NCBI GenBank assembly: GCA_016125505.1
Contig: WGLP01000002.1
Location: forward strand, 310,001 to 374,000
Source: Gammaproteobacteria bacterium
Lineage (GTDB): Bacteria; Pseudomonadota; Gammaproteobacteria; UBA6429; Thiohalophilaceae
Direction: 5' to 3'
DNA length: 64,000 bases
Position 1 is the first letter of the stretch; each line of letters starts with the position of its first letter. A program made the translations under genes and the position numbers. The notes below the pieces were generated by a model that made no database searches, was not told the origin of the DNA, and saw only the letters and a list, made by a program, of their open reading frames with translations. Positions 9,004 through 17,840 of this stretch are shown here, one piece after another.

Positions 9004-9049
9004 GAAAGCGGTAATTCAGTAAAGTGTCCACTACTCAAGGAGGCGTGTT

Positions 9050-10915
9050 ATGAACGATAAAGAAGATAAAGCAAAAATTTCCCGGCGCCAGTTTCTGGCG
9101 ACAACCGGGATTGCCGGTGTAGCGGGCGCCGGCGTGGCGAGCGGCCTGACACCTTATTCGGTATGGGCGAAGAGCAAATCGGATGCCATGAAGGCGAATG
9201 TGGAGCCGGGTGAGCTGGACGAGTACTACGGGATCTGGAGTGGCGGGCAATCCGGTGAAATCAGGATATTGGGCGTGCCCTCCATGCGCGAACTCATGCG
9301 GATTCCCGTTTTTAATTATGATGGCGCCACCGGCTACGGACTGACCAACGAGAGTAAACGTATACTCGGACCTGATGCCCCGTTAAACGGTGATACCCAT
9401 CACCCTCATCTTAGTTATAAGGATGGTCGAATCGATGGCAAATATATTTACGTCAATGATAAGGCCAATACGCGAGTGGCGCGTATTCGCTGCGATATCA
9501 TGAAAACCGACAAGATACTCAGTGTCCCTAACGTGCAGGCAATTCACGGCATGCGGCCGCAGAAGGCGCCTTATACAAAATATCTGTACGCAAACGCCGA
9601 GTTCCGCATGCCTCATCCCAATGATGGCCGTAACATGGATGACAATAAACAGTACTTCACCATGTTCAACGGCATCGATGCGGAAAAGATGGAAATGGCG
9701 TTTCAGGTAATTGTCGATGGCAATCTGGACAATACCGATGCGGATTACAGCGGCAAGTATGCGGTGTCCACCTGTTATAACTCCGAGGATGGTTTCGTGC
9801 TCGCCGACACCATGCGTAACGAGCGTGACTGGGCTGTCATTTTCAATATTCCGCGGATCGAGGCGGCGATCAAGGCAGGCAAGTTTAAAACTCTTGGCGA
9901 TTCGAAAGTACCGGTGCTGAACGGGCGCCATGGTTCGGACCTGACCCTGTACGTGCCAGTCCCAAAGAGTCCGCACGGCATCAATGTGTCACCCGACGGG
10001 AAATATGTGGTGGCCAACGGTAAACTTTCCCCCACCTGTACTGTAATCTCCTGGGCCAAGGTGGACGAGTGGTTTGCAGGTAAATTGAAGGACCCGCGTG
10101 ATGTTGTGGTCGCTGAACCCGAACTGGGTCTCGGGCCCCTGCATACTGCATATGACGGTCGCGGTAATGCCTATACTACGTTGTTTATCGACAGCCAGAT
10201 CGTCAAGTGGAACCTGGCAGACGCAATCCGTGCCTATAAGGGCGAAAAGGTCAATTACATCCGGCAGAAACTGGATGTCCAGTATCAACCAGGCCACGAC
10301 CATACCAGCATGGGCGAAACCAAGGACGCGGATGGCAAGTGGCTGGTAGCACTCTGCAAGTTTTCCAAGGATCGATTCCTGGGGTGTGGCCCCCTGCATC
10401 CTGAAAATGATCAACTGATCGATATATCCGGCGATGAGATGAAGCTGGTACATGATGGACCGAATTTTGCGGAGCCGCATGATTGCGAGCTCATCCATCG
10501 TAATCTCATCAAGACGAAAAAAATCTGGACCCGGGATGACCCTTATTTCGCGGAAACTGTGGCGATAGCGAAAAAAGACGGGATCAATCTCGAGACAGAT
10601 AACAAGATCATCCGCAATGGCAAAAAGGTCCGTGTCTATATGACGTCGGTGGCACCGAATTTCGGCATGACCGAGATCAGGGTAAAACAGGGTGACGAAG
10701 TGACAATTACCATCACCAACCTGGACCAGATCGAGGACGTGACCCATGGGTTCACGTTGATCAATCATGGCATTGCCATGGAAATCAGTCCCCAGGAGAC
10801 CTCGTCCGTCACCTTTATGGCCAACAAGCCTGGGGTGTTCTGGTATTACTGCCAGTGGTTCTGTCATGCCTTGCATATGGAAATGCGCGGACGCTTCATG
10901 GTGGAGCCCGCGTGA
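9050..10915 (+). CDS. nosZ: Nitrous oxide reductase NosZ (clade I, Tat-exported)
   Basis: The 621-residue periplasmic enzyme reduces N2O to N2. The N-terminus carries a twin-arginine signal (SRRQFLATTG, R12-R13) ending near residue 35; Tat export together with an upstream nosR marks clade I. The beta-propeller domain contains GDTHHPHLSY and other His motifs for the CuZ centre. The C-terminal cupredoxin domain has the binuclear CuA motif CQWFCHALHMEM, with ligand candidates C601, C605, H609 and M612. Length is normal. The ribosome site AAGGAGG is strong and about 7 bases before ATG 9050. It is followed by a 9-base perfect stem-loop and nosD. Confidence 0.98.
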   Translation: MNDKEDKAKISRRQFLATTGIAGVAGAGVASGLTPYSVWAKSKSDAMKANVEPGELDEYYGIWSGGQSGEIRILGVPSMRELMRIPVFNYDGATGYGLTNESKRILGPDAPLNGDTHHPHLSYKDGRIDGKYIYVNDKANTRVARIRCDIMKTDKILSVPNVQAIHGMRPQKAPYTKYLYANAEFRMPHPNDGRNMDDNKQYFTMFNGIDAEKMEMAFQVIVDGNLDNTDADYSGKYAVSTCYNSEDGFVLADTMRNERDWAVIFNIPRIEAAIKAGKFKTLGDSKVPVLNGRHGSDLTLYVPVPKSPHGINVSPDGKYVVANGKLSPTCTVISWAKVDEWFAGKLKDPRDVVVAEPELGLGPLHTAYDGRGNAYTTLFIDSQIVKWNLADAIRAYKGEKVNYIRQKLDVQYQPGHDHTSMGETKDADGKWLVALCKFSKDRFLGCGPLHPENDQLIDISGDEMKLVHDGPNFAEPHDCELIHRNLIKTKKIWTRDDPYFAETVAIAKKDGINLETDNKIIRNGKKVRVYMTSVAPNFGMTEIRVKQGDEVTITITNLDQIEDVTHGFTLINHGIAMEISPQETSSVTFMANKPGVFWYYCQWFCHALHMEMRGRFMVEPA

Positions 10916-10922
10916 GTGTAAC

Positions 10923-10950
10923 CGGCCGCCCCGCGTTTGCCGGGCGGCCG
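10923..10950 (+). other. perfect 9-bp stem-loop between nosZ and nosD
   Basis: CGGCCGCCC at 10923-10931 pairs exactly with GGGCGGCCG at 10942-10950 around a 10-base loop, 8 bases after the nosZ stop. There is no T-tract, so a full terminator is unlikely. Its position suggests a transcript-stabilising or attenuating hairpin that would set more NosZ than NosDFYL. It ends immediately before an in-frame ATG (10951) and 12 bases before the preferred nosD start. Confidence 0.6.
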
Positions 10951-10962
10951 ATGCCTGATGAT

Positions 10963-12264
10963 ATGAAACGTGTAGTGCTCGCAATGCAGTTTTGTCTGCT
11001 GATGCTGGCTATTGTCTCGAATGCATATGGACGCGATTGGCGGGTCACGCCGGCTTCATTGCACGATGTGATGCGGCGGACGGTGGCAGGCGATCGTATC
11101 GTGTTTACGCGCGGGCATTACCGCGCCAATCTGGTCGTGGATAAACCGTTGTCGCTGCAAGGTGAACCTGGCGCTGTGCTCGACGGTGGCGGTCAGGGTG
11201 ACGTATTGCGGATACAGGCCGCCGGTGTCCAGGTTAGTGGATTACACTTGCTGGGTTCCGGCAGAAACCTGACTGACATGAATGCGGTTATCTTCATCGA
11301 GCATGGCGCACGCTCTGCCGTGATTCAGGATAATCAACTCGATAGCGACGCATTCGGCATTTGGGTCGATAAAGGCCGGGATGTTCGGATACTCGGTAAC
11401 CATATCCACGGCAATCCACGTATCCGATCGCAGGACCGCGGTAACGGTATTCACCTGTTTGACACCACCGGCACCCTGGTGGCGGATAACGAGGTCTGGC
11501 AAACGCGGGATGGCATATACATCGATACCAGCAATCACAATGAACTCCGCGGGAATCATCTACATGATTTGCGCTATGGCATCCACTACATGTATTCGTA
11601 TTACAACAAGGTCGTGAATAATCGGACCGATCATACGCGCACCGGCTACGCCTTGATGCAGTCAAAGTACCTGACGGTGAGCGGGAACCGCTCGGATAAT
11701 GATCGTAACTACGGCATCCTGATGAACTACATCACTAACAGCACAATCGCCGATAATGTGGTGACCGGTGTACGCCCGGGACTCAGTGGCGCATTGGCTG
11801 GCGAGGCGGTGGAGGGCGCTGAAGGCAAGGCGATTTTCATTTACAACTGTCAGTTTAATTTGATTCATGACAACGTGTTTGCCGATAGCGATATCGGGAT
11901 TCATCTCACTGCCGGCTCCGAAGATAACCGGATTTATGGCAATGCGTATATTGGCAATCGCGTTCAGGTCAAATACGTTGCTACACGCCCGCAGGAGTGG
12001 TCGAAGGATGGACGAGGAAATTACTGGAGTGATTACCTCGGCTGGGACCTGAATGCGGATGGGATCGGCGATCGTCCGTACGAGCCAGTCGACGGTGTCG
12101 ATCGTTTGTTATGGAAATATCCCATGGCCAAGATCCTGATGCATAGTCCGGCGGTTAGCACTTTGCATTGGGTACAGGAGCAATTTCCCGTGTTGCGTCC
12201 GCAAGGCGTGAAAGACAGTTATCCGTTGATGATGGCGCCAGCCATAGCCAAGGGGGTGTCATGA
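10963..12264 (+). CDS. nosD: NosD, periplasmic copper-site assembly protein
   Basis: The 433-residue protein consists of a signal peptide (MKRVVLAMQFCLLMLA... cleaved near SNAYG) and a right-handed parallel beta-helix, seen as repeated N/G/D-rich turns (NHIHGNP, DNEVWQTRDGIYID, NHLHDLRYG, NVVTGV), as in CASH/NosD proteins. NosD with NosFY is required for maturation of the NosZ CuZ site and binds or delivers sulfur or copper chaperone cargo in the periplasm. I chose ATG 10963 because the signal peptide begins there; 10951 (ATG) and 10912 (GTG, overlapping the nosZ stop) are alternatives. The end overlaps nosF (ATGA at 12261-12264). Confidence 0.95.
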   Translation: MKRVVLAMQFCLLMLAIVSNAYGRDWRVTPASLHDVMRRTVAGDRIVFTRGHYRANLVVDKPLSLQGEPGAVLDGGGQGDVLRIQAAGVQVSGLHLLGSGRNLTDMNAVIFIEHGARSAVIQDNQLDSDAFGIWVDKGRDVRILGNHIHGNPRIRSQDRGNGIHLFDTTGTLVADNEVWQTRDGIYIDTSNHNELRGNHLHDLRYGIHYMYSYYNKVVNNRTDHTRTGYALMQSKYLTVSGNRSDNDRNYGILMNYITNSTIADNVVTGVRPGLSGALAGEAVEGAEGKAIFIYNCQFNLIHDNVFADSDIGIHLTAGSEDNRIYGNAYIGNRVQVKYVATRPQEWSKDGRGNYWSDYLGWDLNADGIGDRPYEPVDGVDRLLWKYPMAKILMHSPAVSTLHWVQEQFPVLRPQGVKDSYPLMMAPAIAKGVS

Positions 12265-13184
12265 GTAAGGTGGTGGAACTGGAGCAACTACGCAAGGAGT
12301 ATGCTCAGGTGACCGCATTGGAAGGGCTGAGTTTAGAAGTGGCCCAGGGCGAAGTGTTGGGCCTGCTGGGGCACAATGGGGCCGGCAAGACCACGACGAT
12401 CAAACTGATCCTCGGTATGATTGCGGCAAGCAGTGGTGAGGTGCGCGTGCTTGGCAAATCTCCTCGTGGTCATAGTGCCAAGACTCTGCGTATGCAATGG
12501 GGTTATTTACCCGAAAATGTCAGTTTTTACGATCAATTGACTGGCCAGGAGGTGCTCGAATATTTTGGCCGACTCAAGCGCGTGCCGTCGTCTGAACGGT
12601 ATGCCTTACTTGAACGCGTAGGGTTGGCCGAGGCTGCGCAACGGCGGGTGAAGACGTATTCCAAAGGTATGCGGCAACGTCTGGGACTTGCCCAGGCGCT
12701 ATTGGGACATCCGCGCCTGTTAATGCTGGATGAACCGACGGTAGGTCTCGATCCGATCGCGACTCGCGATTTGTATCAGACCCTGGATGAGTTGCGACGC
12801 CAGGGCACGACAGTGATTCTGTCGTCACATGTATTACCCGGTATTGAAAGGCATATCGATCGCGTGGCCATCCTGCGCGAGGGAAAGCTACGTGCTCTCG
12901 GTACGCTGGATGATCTCCGACGTTCCGCCAGCCTGCCATTTCAGATCAAGGCACGGGGCCATTGGGAGACCGGCACCTGGGAACCGCTTCTGCAACAAAG
13001 GGGAATTACGGATTTTCATGTCAATGGCACCCGGCTTGAAATTGCCAGTGCGATCGAAACCAAGCTCGAGGTTATGCGCATGTTGCTCGCCGATCAGGGC
13101 GTGGAGGACTTGGATGTGCAAGCGCCGTCATTAGAAGCATTGTATGTGTATTACAACCGCGAGCAGGAGTCTGGCAATGCATGA
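12261..13184 (+). CDS. nosF: NosF, ABC transporter ATP-binding protein
   Basis: This 307-residue nucleotide-binding subunit has Walker A GHNGAGKTT (about residues 37-45), Q-loop region MQWGYLPE, signature YSKGMRQRLGL (about 133-143), Walker B LLMLDEPT (about 153-160) and switch His in LSSHVLP. The C-terminal ~80 residues form the extension typical of NosF and related ABC-2 ATPases. It works with NosY (membrane) and NosD (periplasm) in CuZ assembly on NosZ. ATG 12261 overlaps the nosD stop by 4 bases, and its stop overlaps the nosY start by 8 bases, so the genes are translationally coupled. Confidence 0.97.
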   Translation: MSKVVELEQLRKEYAQVTALEGLSLEVAQGEVLGLLGHNGAGKTTTIKLILGMIAASSGEVRVLGKSPRGHSAKTLRMQWGYLPENVSFYDQLTGQEVLEYFGRLKRVPSSERYALLERVGLAEAAQRRVKTYSKGMRQRLGLAQALLGHPRLLMLDEPTVGLDPIATRDLYQTLDELRRQGTTVILSSHVLPGIERHIDRVAILREGKLRALGTLDDLRRSASLPFQIKARGHWETGTWEPLLQQRGITDFHVNGTRLEIASAIETKLEVMRMLLADQGVEDLDVQAPSLEALYVYYNREQESGNA

Positions 13185-14007
13185 AATACTGACTGTGGCG
13201 CGTAAGGAGTTTCGCGATGGCGTACGCAATCGTTGGGTGCTGGCGATTACCGTGATCTTTGCCTTGTTTGCACTGGGCCTGGCCTATTTCGGCGCAGCTG
13301 CCTCGGGCCAGGTAGGTTTTACCTCGCTGGATACAACCGTTGTCAGTCTCGCCAGCCTGGCGATATTCGTGATTCCATTGATTGCACTGTTGCTGGCCTA
13401 TGATACGGTCGTGGGTGAGGAGGAAACCGGTACTCTGCTGTTGTTGCTGAGTTATCCGCTGAGCCGTTTTCAATTGCTTGCAGGTAAGTTCGTCGGTCAT
13501 GCGGCCGTGATCGGTTTCTCCACCCTGCTGGGATTTGGCATTGCGGGTATCGTCATTGCCATGGAAACAGGCCAATTGATGCAGCCAGAACTATGGCAAG
13601 CACTGGGATACTTTATTGCCAGCGCGATCTTGCTTGGCTGGGTCTTCGTTGCCTTTGCATGTCTGGTGAGTGTGGTCGCAGTGGAAAAATCACGTGCTGC
13701 GGGTTTGGCCTTAATTGTCTGGTTTGTGTTTGTGCTGGTGTTCGACCTGGGTCTGCTTGGCCTGCTGGTCGGCAGTAACGGTGCAGTAAACGCCGACGTC
13801 TTTCCCTATCTGCTGTTGTTGAATCCAACCGATATCTTTCGCCTGGCCAACCTGTCCGGCTTCGATGCCGCGCAGGCCTACTCAGGCCTGGTTTCTGTCA
13901 AGACAGCACAACTGTTCCATCCCGGCCTGTTACTTAGCGCATTGTTTGTGTGGACAGGAATCCCATTTGGGCTGGCGGTATTGCTGTTCGCGAGACGCAT
14001 CCCGTGA
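13177..14007 (+). CDS. nosY: NosY, ABC-2 type membrane permease
   Basis: The 276-residue integral membrane protein has about six hydrophobic segments. It begins MHEILTVARKEFRDGVRNRW, the usual amphipathic start of NosY-type ABC-2 permeases, and has the conserved loop TVVGEEETGTLLLLLSYPLSR near residues 80-100. It pairs with NosF to energise NosD function in N2O reductase maturation. ATG 13177 lies inside the end of nosF (8-base overlap), and the stop TGA overlaps the GTG of nosL (GTGA at 14004-14007). Length and topology are normal. Confidence 0.96.
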   Translation: MHEILTVARKEFRDGVRNRWVLAITVIFALFALGLAYFGAAASGQVGFTSLDTTVVSLASLAIFVIPLIALLLAYDTVVGEEETGTLLLLLSYPLSRFQLLAGKFVGHAAVIGFSTLLGFGIAGIVIAMETGQLMQPELWQALGYFIASAILLGWVFVAFACLVSVVAVEKSRAAGLALIVWFVFVLVFDLGLLGLLVGSNGAVNADVFPYLLLLNPTDIFRLANLSGFDAAQAYSGLVSVKTAQLFHPGLLLSALFVWTGIPFGLAVLLFARRIP

Positions 14008-14561
14008 TTGGCAAGACGAATCGAAAACGACGGGAGGCCATGTTTCTTCTCTGCGTGGTGTTCTTGCCATTGCTCACTGGTGGGTGTGATAAAGCTGAGA
14101 GTCCCACAGTAAAACAACCACCCGTGGCGATTGTTTCCGGCGATGAATGCCATGTGTGTGGGATGACCATCTCGCGTTTTCCCGGACCCAAGGGGGAGGC
14201 GTATGTGCGTGGCGCCACCAAACCTTTTAAATTCTGTTCCACGCGTGATTTATTCAGCTGGTTTCTGCAACCGGAAAACAAGGTCTCGGCGACCTCGATC
14301 TATGTGCAGGATATGGGCGCCACCGATTGGGCACACCCGGGCGATAGTACTTTTATCGATGCGCGCAGCGCGTGGTATGTGGCCAACCAGTCGCTGCAGG
14401 GTGCTATGGGACCTACCCTGGCATCCTTTGCCAGTAAGGCCGATGCTGAGAAATTTATTAAGAAAAATGGCGGTCAGCTTCTGCGTTTCCAGGACGTCAC
14501 CCTTGAATTGGTAGCCACGCTCCATGAGGATAATGGACCACGGCAACATACGAACCACTGA
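14004..14561 (+). CDS. nosL: NosL, outer-membrane copper chaperone lipoprotein
   Basis: With the GTG start at 14004, which overlaps the nosY stop, the protein is 185 residues. A basic N-region (KTNRKRR) leads into a hydrophobic core and the lipobox-like LLTGGC, followed by the Cu(I)-binding motif DECHVCGM that is diagnostic of NosL. A later segment, KFCSTRDLFSWF, is also typical. ATG 14040 would give a shorter lipoprotein signal but has GGAGG only two bases away, so GTG is preferred. NosL delivers Cu(I) to NosZ in the periplasm. It is the last canonical nos gene. Confidence 0.93.
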   Translation: MIGKTNRKRREAMFLLCVVFLPLLTGGCDKAESPTVKQPPVAIVSGDECHVCGMTISRFPGPKGEAYVRGATKPFKFCSTRDLFSWFLQPENKVSATSIYVQDMGATDWAHPGDSTFIDARSAWYVANQSLQGAMGPTLASFASKADAEKFIKKNGGQLLRFQDVTLELVATLHEDNGPRQHTNH

Positions 14562-14629
14562 ATGGTATCCTGGTTTAAGTTGATGTGACTACGAGCAAGC
14601 CGGCGACACGAACACTATGAGGTGATGTT

Positions 14630-14998
14630 ATGGCGGAGAAATTACTTATCATCCTGTTGAATACCAATCCCGATAATCCTGCCGAGGCAGGTACGCCGTT
14701 CTTTCAGGCAACCGTTGCCGCGTCGATGGAGTATGAGGTCGAGATTGTGTTTACCGGTGCTGCCGGCCAGCTTGCACAGCAAGGTGTTGCAGAAAAGATT
14801 GCATTGCGAAACACGGATAGTGGCACCCTGTATGATGTAATCAAGCAGGCACACGAGGCGGGGGTATCCCTGAAGGTTTGCGCACCCGCCAAGGCTATGT
14901 GGGGAGATAACCTGATCCCGGAAGTGCAAGAAACTGTCGGGGGCGGTTATATAATCAGTGCTGCCATGTCTGATAACACCGTCACTTTCACATATTGA
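14630..14998 (+). CDS. DsrE/DsrF-like family protein
   Basis: The 122-residue cytoplasmic protein begins MAEKLLIILLNTNPDNP and shows the Rossmann-like DsrE pattern: a strand, then a helix with TPFFQATVAASMEYEVEIVFTG, and a late VSLKVCAPAKAMWG strand with a single cysteine near residue 85. DsrE-family proteins handle persulfide sulfur or act as small peroxiredoxin-like proteins. The cysteine in VCAPA is at the position of the active Cys in DsrE-like folds (by analogy). It lies 68 bases after nosL on the same strand with ribosome site AGGTG, so it may be cotranscribed and could link sulfur supply to the sulfide-containing CuZ site. That role is speculative. Confidence 0.8.
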   Translation: MAEKLLIILLNTNPDNPAEAGTPFFQATVAASMEYEVEIVFTGAAGQLAQQGVAEKIALRNTDSGTLYDVIKQAHEAGVSLKVCAPAKAMWGDNLIPEVQETVGGGYIISAAMSDNTVTFTY

Positions 14999-15056
14999 TG
15001 CGTATGCGGTCTGGGGCAGCGCTTACTCAACTGGATATCGGGCGGAACAACAATAA

Positions 15057-15497
15057 TCAGTAAGACTCCCCCCAGGAGATGTCGTGCTCCAGGTGCTCTA
15101 TCTTTTCCTTTTGGACGTCAATCACGGCCTTAACCACGTCGAGGATGGAGATGATGCCGACCAGTTCGTTGTCGTCGACCACCGGCAGGTGGCGGAAATG
15201 GTTGTTAGACATGATACGCATGCACTCGTCGATACCCATGGCCGGATTGATGTGGAAGACATTGCGGGTCATGATGTCCTGCACACGGGTACTTTTGGAG
15301 GCGCGGTCCAGCAGGATGACCTTGCGGGTATAGTCGCGTTCGGAAATGATCCCAATCAACCTGCCTTCTTCGACGACGGGCAAGGCCCCGACATCTTTTT
15401 CCGTCATGAGCTTGATGGCGTCATAGACCGTGGCCTCCGGCGCAATCGTCCAGATTTTATAGCCCTTGTTGCCAAGCAAGTGTTCTACGGTTTCCAT
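15057..15497 (-). CDS. tandem CBS-domain protein
   Basis: The 146-residue protein consists of two CBS domains forming one Bateman module: residues 8-65 (EKDVGALPVVEEGRLIGIISERDYTRKV) and 75-130 (NHFRHLPVVDDNELVGIISILDVVKAVI), with a short helical tail. Stand-alone CBS pairs usually bind adenine nucleotides and regulate a partner, which is unknown here. It points toward the nos cluster (convergent with the DsrE-like gene, 58 bases apart) and away from the DUF2235 gene. A TATAAT-like element on the minus strand at about 15562-15567 could be its -10. Confidence 0.92.
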   Translation of the reverse strand: METVEHLLGNKGYKIWTIAPEATVYDAIKLMTEKDVGALPVVEEGRLIGIISERDYTRKVILLDRASKSTRVQDIMTRNVFHINPAMGIDECMRIMSNNHFRHLPVVDDNELVGIISILDVVKAVIDVQKEKIEHLEHDISWGESY

Positions 15498-15680
15498 GGT
15501 GAAGACCTCTTGGTGGTTAAATCCCTTATGTATACTGTGGTATGGGGTCCATCACACTCTTAATTATAGTACCGGAGCGGCGTGCTGCCTCGCCCGTCGT
15601 TACCGCGCTGCGTGGATCTACCGCAAACGGGGGGATTATACTTTTTATATAGATAGTCAATAACAGGGAGGGTAGCCGCT

Positions 15681-17243
15681 GTGGGAAAAAATATCATCTT
15701 GTGTTCGGATGGCACGGGGAACACCGCCATCAAGGATCGGGGCACCAACGTCTTCAAGCTGTTTGAAGCAATCGACCTGAGTCCCGAATTCAATCAAAAG
15801 GCCTATTACGATGACGGGGTCGGGACGGAGAGTTTCAAGCTGTTCAAATTGCTCGGCGGTGCCTTTGGTCTGGGCCTGAGCCGCAATGTCCGTCATCTGT
15901 ACATGAACCTGGTTCGTGTCTATGAGCCTGGTGACAACATTTATCTGTTTGGCTTCAGTCGTGGCGCGTTTACCGTGCGCACCCTCGCGGGGTTTATCAG
16001 TCACTGCGGCATCCTAGATTGCCGGCGGTTTTGTCATAATGACGCGGAAATGATGAACAAGGTCGAGGGCGCCTACAAGGCCTACCGTCGCCGGTATAAA
16101 ACCGTCATCGCGAATGTCTGGCGCTGGTTATTCAAATGGAATACGCAACGCAAATACGGCTTCACCGAGACCGATGAATTCATGCGGCGGTATACGCATG
16201 TGCATCCGCAAGGTCATACGCCTATTCATTTCATCGGCGTCTGGGATACGGTCAGTGCGGTGGGTTTTCCGGTCATCGGCGTCACCGAGCTTTTCAACAG
16301 GATTTATCGCGTGACCTTTCCCGATCACAAATTAGGAGCGAATGTCGCCAATGCCTACCAGGCGCTTTCCATCGATGACAAGCGCAGGACGTTTCATCCC
16401 GAGATGTGGGATGAAGGCACGGAAGCCGATGATGCCAAGAAAAGGATCCATCAGGTCTGGTTTGCAGGCGTGCATGCCAATGTCGGTGGCGGCTATCCGA
16501 AACAGGGTATGTCACTGGTGGCGCTGGACTGGATGATGCAGAACGCCGAGGCAAAGGGGCTGCATTTCATCGCTTCGTCGCGCAGTCGTGTGCGTACACA
16601 TGCCAATGTGAACGACAAGCTGTATGACTCGCGCTCCGGGCTGGCGGTTTACTATCGTTATGCGCCGCGTGATATTCACGAAATCAGTCGCAGGTACAAC
16701 ATCAAGACACCGTTGATTCACGACAGCGTCATGCTACGTTCCCTGGACCTGACCGACGGCTATGCTCCGGGAAACCTGCCGAGGAATTGCCGCTTTGTTG
16801 CGACAGGTCAGGCAGGCTACGTCTATGAATATGAGACATCCTTGTTTAAGCAGGATATGGGGAAGAACGATACCTTGCTGGAGCGCGTAGCCGGGGCGGT
16901 GATATTACGCAAGCGCATGCACGCCCTGTTCCTGTTGTTGTCGGCGCTCTTCGTGTATTTGATGATAGAGCGGTATTCGTTCGCCGGCTTTATGGAGATG
17001 GTCGCGGACCCCGGTTCCATGACCTTCCTGAAAAGCAGTGCGGTGGTACTGCTGGACTCCGTCTGGCTGCTGATACCGGTGGTGATTGTGCTGCTGCTGA
17101 GTCAGGCGGCACGCGGCAGGATCCAGACAAGCTTTTCGTCATTCTGGTACAGCTTTAACGCCAAAGTCCCCGGTGGCCGCATGCGGGCTGCCGCTGCCGG
17201 TGAAGACAAGGCGCAACCGCAGCCCTCGGAAATTGACAGTTAA
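15681..17243 (+). CDS. DUF2235 alpha/beta-hydrolase-like protein with C-terminal membrane segments
   Basis: The 520-residue protein starts at GTG 15681 after a good GGGAGGG ribosome site. It opens GKNIILCSDGTGN, the DUF2235 signature, and has the nucleophile elbow GFSRGAF (GxSxG) near residue 95. HANVGGGYP near residue 265 probably holds the catalytic His or Asp region. Two hydrophobic segments near residues 413-435 and 455-475 would anchor it to the inner membrane, unlike secreted Tle1-type T6SS lipases of the same family. No vgr or T6SS genes are near. Likely a membrane-bound (phospho)lipase or esterase; the substrate is unknown. Confidence 0.85.
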   Translation: MGKNIILCSDGTGNTAIKDRGTNVFKLFEAIDLSPEFNQKAYYDDGVGTESFKLFKLLGGAFGLGLSRNVRHLYMNLVRVYEPGDNIYLFGFSRGAFTVRTLAGFISHCGILDCRRFCHNDAEMMNKVEGAYKAYRRRYKTVIANVWRWLFKWNTQRKYGFTETDEFMRRYTHVHPQGHTPIHFIGVWDTVSAVGFPVIGVTELFNRIYRVTFPDHKLGANVANAYQALSIDDKRRTFHPEMWDEGTEADDAKKRIHQVWFAGVHANVGGGYPKQGMSLVALDWMMQNAEAKGLHFIASSRSRVRTHANVNDKLYDSRSGLAVYYRYAPRDIHEISRRYNIKTPLIHDSVMLRSLDLTDGYAPGNLPRNCRFVATGQAGYVYEYETSLFKQDMGKNDTLLERVAGAVILRKRMHALFLLLSALFVYLMIERYSFAGFMEMVADPGSMTFLKSSAVVLLDSVWLLIPVVIVLLLSQAARGRIQTSFSSFWYSFNAKVPGGRMRAAAAGEDKAQPQPSEIDS

Positions 17244-17333
17244 GGCCTGATTCCCGGGTTAAAGCCGTATGCCCGGACGGCCGATAGCCTGAGTTTGGTA
17301 TACATAAAAACAACCACTATAAGGAGTCAAACG

Positions 17334-17726
17334 ATGGGCAATAAGATCAAGATCGCGATATTGGGTTTGGGCAATATCGGTCAGGAGTTTGCGGAGCATT
17401 TGCTGGCTCGAATCCAGGAAGGCGGCATGCCGATTGAAATCGTCGGTGTCGCGCATCGCCATCTGGATTCGCCTGTCGTATTGGGTTTTCAGCAAAGCGG
17501 CGTCAAGGTATTCGCGGATGCGCTGGATATTATCAGCCTGGGCGAGTCGGTCGACATCATTTTTGATCTTACCGGCAATGCCAAAACCCGCCAGGCCTTG
17601 CGCGAGTGTCTGCAGCAAACCGGTAACCGCCATACCGTGATCGCACCGGAAACCTTCGCGCGCCTGCTCTGGTGTTTCTTCGATACCGAGGATACTGCAC
17701 TGGCGGCGGCCAGCGGCGGATACTGA
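17334..17726 (+). CDS. minimal NAD(P)-binding Rossmann-domain protein
   Basis: The 130-residue protein contains only an N-terminal dinucleotide-binding fold: KIAILGLGNIGQEFAEHLL (GxGxxG at residues 11-16), a second strand EIVGVAHRH, and VDIIFDLTGNAKTRQALR, resembling the first half of homoserine/aspartate dehydrogenases or Gfo/Idh proteins. The catalytic domain is absent, and the C-terminus becomes SAAASGGY-like low-complexity sequence. ATG 17334 has ribosome site AAGGAG, and a strong terminator follows the stop, so this is a complete short gene rather than a visibly broken one. Possible role: NAD(H)-linked sensor or regulatory subunit (inference). Confidence 0.75.
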   Translation: MGNKIKIAILGLGNIGQEFAEHLLARIQEGGMPIEIVGVAHRHLDSPVVLGFQQSGVKVFADALDIISLGESVDIIFDLTGNAKTRQALRECLQQTGNRHTVIAPETFARLLWCFFDTEDTALAAASGGY

Positions 17727-17751
17727 GATCAGCGCCGCGCTATATACAACG

Positions 17752-17779
17752 AAGGCTCCCGCGGGAGCCTTTGTTTTTT
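17752..17779 (+). terminator. Rho-independent terminator after the Rossmann gene
   Basis: AAGGCTCC-CGCG-GGAGCCTT forms an 8-9 bp GC-rich stem with a tight loop, directly followed by TTTGTTTTTT. It is 26 bases after the stop at 17726 and also lies downstream of the convergent glycogen phosphorylase gene. Confidence 0.9.
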
Positions 17780-17840
17780 GCGCAATGCGAATGTCGGAAC
17801 CGGGCGTGAACCGGCATCCGCCGTTGTTTGTGTCACGGGT

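Noticed and set aside
9989-10984. Long minus-strand open frame (331 codons) opposite nosZ
   Set aside because: It mirrors codon structure of nosZ, has no ribosome site or recognisable motif, and lies entirely inside well-identified genes.
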